Below, in pieces: positions 44,437 through 50,742 of a stretch of 64,000 nt of DNA. The notes beneath the pieces were generated by a model. It searched no databases and was not told where the DNA came from. It worked only from the letters and a program-made list of their open reading frames with translations. Both the position numbers and the translations under genes were made by a program. Position 1 is the stretch's first letter; each line of letters starts with the position of its first letter. Source of the DNA: Hyphomicrobiales bacterium (lineage in GTDB: Bacteria > Pseudomonadota > Alphaproteobacteria > Rhizobiales > Rhizobiaceae); NCBI GenBank assembly GCA_900469615.1, contig UBYA01000025.1:1-64000 (forward strand), written 5' to 3'.

Positions 44437-44454
44437 GGAGCCGCCAGCGGCTCC
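44437..44454 (-). terminator. Hairpin at the end of the small secreted protein gene
   Basis: GGAGCCGC-CA-GCGGCTCC lies ten bases after the minus-strand stop at 44464, between it and the IS630 remnant. It could also belong to the IS end. Confidence 0.55.
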
Positions 44455-44463
44455 TCCCAAGGC

Positions 44464-44799
44464 TCAGTGATGCCCTTGGGCACCAACGGCCATGCACCTT
44501 GGAAGCTCACATCCCGCAACCATTGTTACAGGAAACAGGCGAGCCTGCTCGTTAGCATTGCACTGCAATGAGGAGCTGACATAACGCTCATAAAGGTCGA
44601 TGGAGGGATGCGCGGGATCGCTGAAGTGATGGATGTATGTTCCGTTGCTGCTCAATTCCGTCTTCAGCATCGAGCAGGTGTCCGCGGCCTCCGCGACGGA
44701 CACCATCAAGCTTGCCCCCAGTGCGATAACAATAGATGCGCGAGCCCCCAATTTCGGTGCTGCGAGGATGGCTTTTTTGAGTTTGGTGCGTTTAGTCAT
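44464..44799 (-). CDS. Small secreted protein with four conserved-looking cysteines
   Basis: 111-residue exported protein of unknown function. The N terminus is basic ('MTKRTKLKKAILAAPKLGAR') followed by the hydrophobic 'ASIVIALGASLMVSVAEA', a signal peptide. The mature part, about 70 residues, has four Cys ('DTCSMLKTEL', 'SSLQCNANEQ', 'AGCELPRCMAVG') that could form two disulfides in the periplasm. The ATG at 44799 follows GAGGATATCGAC. It stands alone between IS debris and the thiocyanate hydrolase-like operon, in the opposite direction. Confidence 0.7.
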   Translation of the reverse strand: MTKRTKLKKAILAAPKLGARASIVIALGASLMVSVAEAADTCSMLKTELSSNGTYIHHFSDPAHPSIDLYERYVSSSLQCNANEQARLFPVTMVAGCELPRCMAVGAQGHH

Positions 44800-45159
44800 G
44801 TCGATATCCTCTTCGTTGGAACAGGAACGCAGGGTATGTCGCGTCCTGCACGAGGGACAGTTGGACAGTGGTATCTGCTTTCGATACTCGGGATTGGTTT
44901 GCCGCATACCTAGGAACAAGGTCCACCAAACTGAAGGTGAAGGTTTGCTACGGCGGAGGATGTTGATATTCGCGATACATCCGCAACTCGAAGACGCTGT
45001 CACAGAACTGCAAATTCGCATCAACTCGACCGGGCCGCAGAAAGACACCCTCGATCGTTGATGTCGAATCGGCCGTAACGAGATTCGCGCTGGCAAATGA
45101 ATGCCGAGAGTTGTTTCAAGGGGCCGAATCCCAATTCGCCCCCGATTCGAGAGCGGATA
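44800..45159. other. Spacer upstream of the thiocyanate hydrolase-like operon
   Basis: No gene seen. It contains the divergent promoters of the small secreted protein and the operon. The end of the spacer (from about 45132) carries AATTCGCCCCCG...GAGCGGATATTACAATAA, very like the region at 4950-4986. Confidence 0.45.
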
Positions 45160-45167
45160 TTACAATA
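45160..45167 (+). promoter_or_regulatory. TTACAATA motif before the thiocyanate hydrolase-like operon
   Basis: TTACAATA 53 bases before the first start codon. About 30 bases of upstream sequence also agree with the site before 5047, making these two the best matched pair of the set. Confidence 0.45.
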
Positions 45168-45219
45168 AATCGGGAGCTCCAGTGGCAATGCTAAGCGAGC
45201 CAAACGAAGGAGCTTCCCA

Positions 45220-45552
45220 ATGTCGGCACTTTCAATTGCAGAGACGGTTGTCCCGGCACTCGGAGAATTCCCGAGCTTCGCCGAGGGCGACAAGATTAAA
45301 ACCTCGACGCGCGAGCCCGTCGGTCATTATCGCCTTCCCACCTATCTGCGCGGCAAGGCCGGAGTGATCGAGAAGGTAATCACCACGATGGCGGTCGATA
45401 ACGAAGAGGAAGCTTACGGCAGGAACGCCGGCTCCAAGGGCTACTACTACCGCGTCGCCATACCGATGTCCGAAATCTGGCCGGACTACCAGGGTTCGGC
45501 GAACGACGGACTCCGGATTGAGATATTCCAGAATTGGCTTGAAAGGATCTGA
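45220..45552 (+). CDS. scnA: Thiocyanate hydrolase-like alpha subunit (NHase beta C-half)
   Basis: 110 residues, homologous to the C-terminal half of nitrile hydratase beta. It has 'FAEGDKIKTS', 'YRLPTYLRGKAGVIEKV' and then 'EEAYGRNAG' and 'MSEIWPDYQGSANDGL', the last matching thiocyanate hydrolase alpha ('LWPEYS...AND.L') better than nitrile hydratases. The start follows GAAGGAGCTTCCC. It begins a run of seven genes with gaps or overlaps of a few bases. In classical nitrile hydratases this part is fused to the beta N-half; here the halves are separate genes on both sides of the metal subunit. A three-subunit nitrile hydratase remains possible. Confidence 0.7.
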   Translation: MSALSIAETVVPALGEFPSFAEGDKIKTSTREPVGHYRLPTYLRGKAGVIEKVITTMAVDNEEEAYGRNAGSKGYYYRVAIPMSEIWPDYQGSANDGLRIEIFQNWLERI

Positions 45553-45554
45553 AA

Positions 45555-46223
45555 ATGCATGAGGATCATGACCACGCCCCCGGAGGGCACGCCCATGACC
45601 ATGATCACGATCATCCGCATGCGGAAATCGCGATTACGGAACAGCCCGGCTATTACGAGGTAATGGAAACGGCGATCCGAGAATTACTGATCGATCGAAA
45701 ACTCTTTGGCGCGGACGAGATCCGGCGTCAAATCGAGGTCCTGGATTCACGTACCCCCGCGCTCGGCGCGAAGATCGTCGCTCGTGCCTGGACGGACGAA
45801 AATTTCAAACAACGCCTGCTTCAGGACGGCCGCAAAGGTTGCGAGGAACTGGGCATTTCTTTCTACGATGACACCCAGTTGATCGTTCTGGAAAACACGA
45901 AAGACGTCCACAACTTGATCGTCTGCACGCTGTGCTCCTGCTATCCGCGTCCGGTTCTCGGTTTGCCGCCGGATTGGTACAAGCTGAAGCCCTATAGGTC
46001 GCGTGCCGTGCACGAGCCGCGAGCGGTTCTGCGGGAGTTTGGTACGACAATCCCTGATGACGTCGAAATTCGAGTCAGCGACTCGACGGCCATGGTTCGC
46101 TATCTCGTGCTGCCGATGCGGCCCGAGGGCACAGAACATCTTTCCGAAGAGCAACTAGCAGACCTGGTTACTCGCGATGCGATGATCGGTGTCGTCCCCG
46201 TTGAGTACAAGAGGGCAGCATGA
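45555..46223 (+). CDS. scnC: Thiocyanate hydrolase-like gamma subunit (cobalt-binding)
   Basis: 222-residue catalytic subunit homologous to nitrile hydratase alpha. The metal claw is 'VCTLCSCYPRPVLG': Cys124, Cys127, Ser128 and Cys129, with Thr after the first Cys as in cobalt enzymes. Arg132 replaces the Trp common in nitrile hydratases, as in thiocyanate hydrolase gamma. The N terminus is a His/Asp-rich tail ('HDHDHDHPH'), likely for metal capture. 'DWYKLKPYRSRAVHEPRAVL' and 'VLPMRPEGTEHL' are family motifs. The enzyme would hydrolyse SCN- to carbonyl sulfide and ammonia, or hydrate a nitrile. It sits two bases after scnA and overlaps scnB by four. Confidence 0.78.
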   Translation: MHEDHDHAPGGHAHDHDHDHPHAEIAITEQPGYYEVMETAIRELLIDRKLFGADEIRRQIEVLDSRTPALGAKIVARAWTDENFKQRLLQDGRKGCEELGISFYDDTQLIVLENTKDVHNLIVCTLCSCYPRPVLGLPPDWYKLKPYRSRAVHEPRAVLREFGTTIPDDVEIRVSDSTAMVRYLVLPMRPEGTEHLSEEQLADLVTRDAMIGVVPVEYKRAA

Positions 46224-46576
46224 TGGGTACTGAAACACTTGTAAAAAGACTCTCGAACGACATCGGCGGCATCGATGGCGGAAAGATTGAACGCGTGGAG
46301 CACGAGTTGCTCCCTTGGGAAAAGCGTTGTCATGCACTCGCGGATGTTCTCGATTTCCGTAAGATCATCAATACTGAAGAGAAGCGTCGCGGTGTCGAAG
46401 CCCTCGGATCGGAAATGGTGGCAAAGCTCACCTACTACGAGCGGTGGATCGTCGCTTTTTCCAACATCCTGTTCCAGAAAGGCATTCTGACGCCCGGCGA
46501 GCTGGCTGCTCGGATGGCGGCCGTGGAGGCTCGTGCAGCGACCGATGCTGCGCGGATGGAATATCCGAATGGCTGA
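46220..46576 (+). CDS. scnB: Thiocyanate hydrolase-like beta subunit (NHase beta N-half)
   Basis: 118 residues homologous to the N-terminal half of nitrile hydratase beta: 'LPWEKRCHALADVLDF', 'INTEEKRRGVEALG' and 'LTYYERWIVAFSNILFQKGIL' ('YYExW' is a superfamily marker). It overlaps scnC by ATGA and the channel gene by eight bases. The nitrile hydratase beta start 'MNGIHDVGG' is replaced by 'LSNDIGGIDGGKI'. Gene order alpha-gamma-beta differs from the beta-alpha-gamma order of Thiobacillus. Confidence 0.7.
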   Translation: MMGTETLVKRLSNDIGGIDGGKIERVEHELLPWEKRCHALADVLDFRKIINTEEKRRGVEALGSEMVAKLTYYERWIVAFSNILFQKGILTPGELAARMAAVEARAATDAARMEYPNG

Positions 46577-47333
46577 GCAGGTGGCCTCCGGTCAGCGATG
46601 CTTCTTCGAACACGATCCGTCGTGCCCGTTGTATCGTAGGGCATTCGTCGAATTTCTTGGGACGTGCCTGCTTGCGATTAGCATGGTTGGTTCCGGGCTG
46701 GCTGTACAAAAACACCTCGGATCGGAGCCGGTTGTTGCCGGCTTCGCTATCTCGGTTTCGATTGCCGGCGCATTGGTCGGCCTTATTGTCTCACTGGGGA
46801 AAGTTTCCGGTGGGCATTTCAATCCGTTGATCACGTCGGCGCAGTGGCTTCGCGGCGAGCGGCATGGCGACTGTACCATCGCTTATGTGGTCGGACAGAC
46901 GATGGGCGCGGTCCTGGGAGCAAAGATTTGCGGGTTGATGTTTGGTGAGCTGCCCAACCCGGCGCATATCGGACTCGCCAGCCCAGGTACGATCTTGAGC
47001 GAGATCGTCGCATCGGCTGGACTGATGATCGTGGTGATCGGCTGCATCCGCAGTAGCAAATGGGAGACCGGCCCGTTTGCCGTTGGGGCTTGGTTGACCG
47101 CAGCTATTCTCGCAACGCCATCGACCTCTTACGCAAACCCCGCCGTGACAATCGCCGCTGCGGTGGCCGCCGGGCCGGTTGCACTTTCCACGAAGACGGC
47201 CGCGGCGTTTGTTGTTGCGCAACTGGTTGGGATGCTCGTCGCCATGATCGCCACACGCATAGCATTTGCCGGCCAAATCATGGTGTCGGATACCCGGGTT
47301 GCCAATGGAGGAAAGACCCATGATGCAGCCTGA
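46569..47333 (+). CDS. Aquaporin/MIP-family channel with NPL first motif
   Basis: Six-helix channel of 254 residues. The second half-helix motif is canonical ('SYANPAVTIAA'), but the first is 'GGHFNPLITSA', so Ala of NPA is Leu. 'EFLGTCLLAISMVGSGLAVQ' is the first helix and 'GQTMGAVLGAKI' the third. Members carry water, glycerol, ammonia or other small neutral solutes; here H2S, carbonyl sulfide, ammonia or a small nitrile/amide could be moved, which is inference from the operon. The ATG at 46569 overlaps scnB; a longer frame from 46533 is possible. Confidence 0.8.
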   Translation: MAEQVASGQRCFFEHDPSCPLYRRAFVEFLGTCLLAISMVGSGLAVQKHLGSEPVVAGFAISVSIAGALVGLIVSLGKVSGGHFNPLITSAQWLRGERHGDCTIAYVVGQTMGAVLGAKICGLMFGELPNPAHIGLASPGTILSEIVASAGLMIVVIGCIRSSKWETGPFAVGAWLTAAILATPSTSYANPAVTIAAAVAAGPVALSTKTAAAFVVAQLVGMLVAMIATRIAFAGQIMVSDTRVANGGKTHDAA

Positions 47334-47748
47334 AGGAATGTCCATTTACCCAACGACGCTACCGCCAGCCGAGGCGATCGAACAGTTCGAGGCTATCGTC
47401 AAATCGATGGGTATGAAGATTTTCGCCAAAATAGACTTCTCGATCGACGCCGCAAATGTCGGGCTGAAGCTTGAGAGCACAATGCTTCTAGTTTTCGGCA
47501 ATCCCCGGGTCGGAAGCCTGCTTTTGCAGGAAAATCCATCCGTCGGAATCGACTTGCCGCTGAAAGCGTTGGCATGGACGGCAGATGACCGCCACTGGTT
47601 TGCGTATAACCTGCCCTCGTTCCTCGCACGTCGTCACGGCATTGAACAGCGAGGCATCATCGAAAAGATGTCACAGGCTTTGGAAACTGCCGCACATGTG
47701 GCGGTTGTCGATCGATCCAAGCATCCATCCAAGAAGGAGACAGAATAA
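47320..47748 (+). CDS. DUF302 protein
   Basis: 142-residue protein of the DUF302 family: 'EAIEQFEAIVKSMGMKIFAKID', 'LESTMLLVFGNPRVGSLLLQE' and 'GIDLPLKALAWTADDRHWFAY' are its landmarks. No signal peptide. The function is unknown; it is often found with stress or metal genes. GGAGG precedes the ATG at 47320, which overlaps the end of the channel gene by 14 bases. Its stop overlaps the cbtB start (TAATG). Confidence 0.8.
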   Translation: MMQPEGMSIYPTTLPPAEAIEQFEAIVKSMGMKIFAKIDFSIDAANVGLKLESTMLLVFGNPRVGSLLLQENPSVGIDLPLKALAWTADDRHWFAYNLPSFLARRHGIEQRGIIEKMSQALETAAHVAVVDRSKHPSKKETE

Positions 47749-47927
47749 TGAGTGCACGTACCGATACCCGATCCGCTGCGACAGCGAACCCCTCCAGGGC
47801 TGTGTCGCTATTTGCCTTTGCAATATTAGGGATGGTTTTAGTCGGAGGAGTTGGCTTCCTCGGCTCGCCGACCATCCACGATGCTGCACACGATGTGCGC
47901 CATATGCTCAGCTTTCCGTGCCACTGA
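47748..47927 (+). CDS. cbtB: Cobalt transporter subunit CbtB
   Basis: 59-residue single-helix protein. The membrane segment is 'LFAFAILGMVLVGGVGFLG', and the C terminus 'AAHDVRHMLSFPCH' is the metal-binding signature of CbtB ('HDxRHxxxFPCH'). It works with CbtA to import cobalt. It overlaps the DUF302 stop by one base and is 12 bases ahead of cbtA. Confidence 0.88.
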   Translation: MSARTDTRSAATANPSRAVSLFAFAILGMVLVGGVGFLGSPTIHDAAHDVRHMLSFPCH

Positions 47928-47939
47928 GAGGCGGCTAAG

Positions 47940-48647
47940 ATGAATTACTTTCGGAGCCTGTTCTTGACCGCGCTCCTCGCAGGGCTGGCGGGTGGAATCC
48001 TTTCGTCGGCAGCGAACATCACATTGACCGTTCCCTTGATCTTGAAAGCTGAAGTCTTCGAACGCGAGGCAGATCACAAGGCAGAGGCCCTCACTTCTTC
48101 ATCCGAGCAACACGATCACGAGCACGAAGCGCCCGCAGAGGCTCGCGATTTGCTCACACTGATAGCAACGCTGCTTGCATATATCGGTTTTGCACTGCTA
48201 CTCACCGTTTCAGCGGATATGCTCGGAATGATGAACGATTGGCGGTCCGGATTCGTCGGCGGCCTCGCAGGCTTTGTGGTGTTCAGCCTCTTGCCCGCGC
48301 TCGGTCTGCCACCCGAGCTCCCCGGCATGCCTGCAGCAGCGTTGGAAGCGCGGCAACTCTGGTGGTTGGGTACAGCAGCTAGCGCGGCTGCCGCAATAGT
48401 CATCTCGGTGCGATTCAAGAGAATGGAAGCTTATGCGGTGGGCCTCCTTTTCGTTTTTCTCCCATTTGCCTTAGGTGCTCCAGTCGCCCCGAAGGTGGCC
48501 ACGCCGGTACCCAGAGAGCTTTACCGTGAATTCGTGCTTCATACGCTGGTTGTCAGCCTGATGAGCTGGGCTCTGGTCGGCCTCTGCGTAGGCTGGCTGA
48601 GAAGCCGATCCGGTCTTGAACGACCAAGTGCTGCGACGTTCTATTGA
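47940..48647 (+). CDS. cbtA: Cobalt transporter subunit CbtA
   Basis: 235-residue membrane protein of the CbtA family. Predicted helices include 'LFLTALLAGLAGGILSSAAN', 'LTLIATLLAYIGFALLLTVSA', 'FVGGLAGFVVFSLLPALGLPP' and 'FVLHTLVVSLMSWALVGLCVG'. A cytosolic/periplasmic His/Glu stretch ('EQHDHEHEAPAEA') between the first two could bind cobalt. It completes the operon by supplying the metal of the SCNase-like enzyme. In many bacteria cbtAB is controlled by a cobalamin riboswitch; none is apparent here. Confidence 0.88.
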   Translation: MNYFRSLFLTALLAGLAGGILSSAANITLTVPLILKAEVFEREADHKAEALTSSSEQHDHEHEAPAEARDLLTLIATLLAYIGFALLLTVSADMLGMMNDWRSGFVGGLAGFVVFSLLPALGLPPELPGMPAAALEARQLWWLGTAASAAAAIVISVRFKRMEAYAVGLLFVFLPFALGAPVAPKVATPVPRELYREFVLHTLVVSLMSWALVGLCVGWLRSRSGLERPSAATFY

Positions 48648-48654
48648 CGGATCT

Positions 48655-48662
48655 GTACAATT
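48655..48662 (+). promoter_or_regulatory. GTACAATT motif before cupin gene
   Basis: A GTACAATT sequence directly after the cbtA stop, about 85 bases before the cupin start. Weaker member of the TACAAT set. Confidence 0.25.
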
Positions 48663-48747
48663 TGCTGAACAGGCTATTCGAAGGTCGCACATTGCCAATC
48701 CAGCCGCAATCGGTAGGCAGGGTTTTCCGGAAAACAGGAAAATGATA

Positions 48748-49221
48748 ATGTATAAAGAATGGACGGCAAATGGCGCATGGTTCGATGTCGTGGGCCCAAA
48801 AGTCAGGTTGCTGAGCGCTTCTCAACAATCTCCTTCCGAATTCAGCGTCCTCGAGGCACGGCTTGCTCCCGGCGTGTTTGTGCCGCTGCACAGTCACGAA
48901 GATAGGGAAGCGTTCTACGTCGTCTCCGGAAAAGCAGAAGCTTACGTCAATGGGGCCTGGCAGGAGCTTTGTGCCGGGGAGTTGATCGACATCGCACCGG
49001 ACAAAATGCATGCATGGCGTAATTCATCCACGCAGGACACGCACCTGGTGCTGATCACCACCGAGAAAATGCGGATGTTCTTCGAGACGATCGCACGCCC
49101 CTTGGACGCCGGAATTCCTTCCGCCGCCGACATGGCGGCACTTGTGCAAGCGTCCCAAAAATACGGCTATCGGCTGGGATCGCCAGCCGATAACGCTTCG
49201 ATCGGACTGACACTCGGATAA
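48748..49221 (+). CDS. Cupin-domain protein
   Basis: Cupin of 157 residues: motif 1 'VPLHSHEDREAFYVVSGKAE' (H-x-H, E) and motif 2 'GELIDIAPDKMHAWRN' (final His). The C-terminal half continues into a helical tail ('SAADMAALVQASQKYGYRLG'). Start ATG at 48748 follows AGGAAAATGATA; an ATG six bases upstream is possible. A broken copy lies at 39.9 kb. It follows the cobalt operon and precedes the OsmC-like gene. No substrate can be assigned. Confidence 0.78.
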   Translation: MYKEWTANGAWFDVVGPKVRLLSASQQSPSEFSVLEARLAPGVFVPLHSHEDREAFYVVSGKAEAYVNGAWQELCAGELIDIAPDKMHAWRNSSTQDTHLVLITTEKMRMFFETIARPLDAGIPSAADMAALVQASQKYGYRLGSPADNASIGLTLG

Positions 49222-49303
49222 GCGTTCGAACAGATCGGACGTATTCGCAGCGGATGCTCGCTCCACATCGCTCGTGACGCTATTTCAATAGTTAGGATCA
49301 AAG

Positions 49304-49876
49304 ATGTCTCAGGATGATACCAGTCGGACGATGAAAACCCGCCTACGACCTATCGACAGAGAGGGGTTGATCGCCTTTGCAGAGCGCGGAAGAGCTAACC
49401 CAGAAAGGCGGGGCATCAACGTGGTTCGAACTGTTTGCGAAGGGCAATTTCGCTCCCTGAGCTATGTCGGCGAGCACCGGCCCGTTATTGTTGACGAACC
49501 GCTTCACTTGATGGGACAGAACACCGCGCCCGCCCCCGGGGAAATTGTGCTCTCCGGTCTGGGAGGGTGCATCGCCGTTGGAATAGTCGCGATCGCAGCT
49601 TGGAAGAACGTGGAACTGACACGCTTGGAGATCCATCTCGAAGCGGACATAGGAAATACCGCCGCTTGGGGTGCCGGCGGCGCATCACGGGAGCCCTCCG
49701 AAATGGGATTCCAGGCTATTCGCATCAAGGTCGATATCGAGGGCGATGCCCCTCGCGAAGTTCTGGACGAGATCGTGCAGCGTGCGAATTACTACTCGCC
49801 TGTAGCGAACACGATGCGCAACCCGATACCTTTCGAAATCGCATTGCTTCCGGAAACAAGCGAATCCGAAGTGTAG
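49304..49876 (+). CDS. OsmC-family protein with altered second active-site Cys
   Basis: OsmC/Ohr-like protein of 190 residues. The first Cys is in 'EIVLSGLGGCIAVGIVAIAA'. The second active-site motif, usually 'CPVxNTL', reads 'YSPVANTMRNP', so the resolving Cys is Ser. The N-terminal 45 residues are an extension. OsmC/Ohr enzymes reduce organic peroxides with a Cys pair; the loss suggests a one-Cys mechanism or a different chemistry, as in some OsmC-like proteins. The ATG lies after TTAGGATCAAAG. Confidence 0.82.
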   Translation: MSQDDTSRTMKTRLRPIDREGLIAFAERGRANPERRGINVVRTVCEGQFRSLSYVGEHRPVIVDEPLHLMGQNTAPAPGEIVLSGLGGCIAVGIVAIAAWKNVELTRLEIHLEADIGNTAAWGAGGASREPSEMGFQAIRIKVDIEGDAPREVLDEIVQRANYYSPVANTMRNPIPFEIALLPETSESEV

Positions 49877-49945
49877 CGCCGGTCGTTTCGATGACGCAAG
49901 CTATACTAATTGGTTTCTATTTAGGTGACCCCTGAGGTACTTGCG

Positions 49946-50668
49946 ATGCTGGATAAAGCAAACGTTCTCCTTGTTCACGGAAGTTGGGCCGATGCCTCGT
50001 GTTGGAGGCTTGTAATTCCGGAACTGCTTCAGGCAGGTTTGGGAGTTCGGGCCGTCCAATTGGACATGAGATCCTTTGAGGACGACGTCGAGACAGTCGA
50101 GCGCGCGGCGACTGCTCTTGGTCACAATTTGGTGGCCGGTCACTCGTATGGGGGAGCGGTCATCTCGGCCTTAGACCCGTCCGCTCTCGATATTCGAGGT
50201 CTTGTTTATGTGGCCGCGTCCGCTCCGGAGGAAAGCCAAACGCTCTCCAGTCTAATGACTGCCTATCCGAGCGAAGTGACCGTGAAAACGGTTATCGACA
50301 GCGCTGGCTATGTGTGGGCGGCGGATCGGGACAATTTTGAATTAGCGATCGGGCAAGATTTGGACGCGGAAACACTAGACGTATTGTATGCGACACAACG
50401 TCCCATTCACATCGAAATATTCGAAGCGAAGATTTGCGACCCTGCGTGGCGGCACGTAGAAAGCCGATATTTGGTGGCTAAACAGGACCATCTGTTCAGC
50501 CCGTCCACTCAGCGGATTCTCGGAAACAAAATCGGGGCGACGACGGTGGAGGTGAATGGCGGGCACATGTTGCCCCTAAGTCACCCATCGAATGTTGCCA
50601 AAACGATCATTGATTTTGCCGGGAGCCTAGAGAGCATTCCAGGAATTCGTAGCAGGAAGATACAATAA
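49946..50668 (+). CDS. Alpha/beta hydrolase (salicylate esterase/acyl-transferase-like)
   Basis: Alpha/beta hydrolase of 240 residues. 'VLLVHGSWADASCWRLVIP' is the oxyanion region and 'LVAGHSYGGAVIS' the nucleophile elbow; the acid is Asp in 'VAKQDHLFSP' and the base His in 'EVNGGHMLPLSHP'. This version of the fold is common in plant-esterase-like bacterial hydrolases. The ATG at 49946 follows CTGAGG; a GTG at 49925 is also in frame. It lies between the OsmC-like gene and a kinase gene. Confidence 0.82.
   Translation: MLDKANVLLVHGSWADASCWRLVIPELLQAGLGVRAVQLDMRSFEDDVETVERAATALGHNLVAGHSYGGAVISALDPSALDIRGLVYVAASAPEESQTLSSLMTAYPSEVTVKTVIDSAGYVWAADRDNFELAIGQDLDAETLDVLYATQRPIHIEIFEAKICDPAWRHVESRYLVAKQDHLFSPSTQRILGNKIGATTVEVNGGHMLPLSHPSNVAKTIIDFAGSLESIPGIRSRKIQ
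50660..50667 (+). promoter_or_regulatory. ATACAATA motif before histidine kinase gene
   Basis: GAAGATACAATAACG overlaps the stop codon of the hydrolase gene and is 76 bases before the kinase start. Member of the TACAATA set. Confidence 0.35.
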
Positions 50669-50742
50669 CGGATCCATCTGCAGAGCAAAATACGCGTCTC
50701 GGCAGCACGAAAAGGTCGCGTGATCTCGCGGGAAGCGACAGT

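Noticed and set aside
45220..46576. Classical two-subunit nitrile hydratase
   Set aside because: The beta subunit is split into two genes and the alpha-type subunit has Arg after CSCYP; both point to the thiocyanate hydrolase/three-subunit branch. Nitrile activity cannot be excluded.
47934..48647. Cobalamin riboswitch before cbtBA
   Set aside because: The genes overlap upstream neighbours, leaving no leader long enough for a riboswitch; none was seen before 45220 either.
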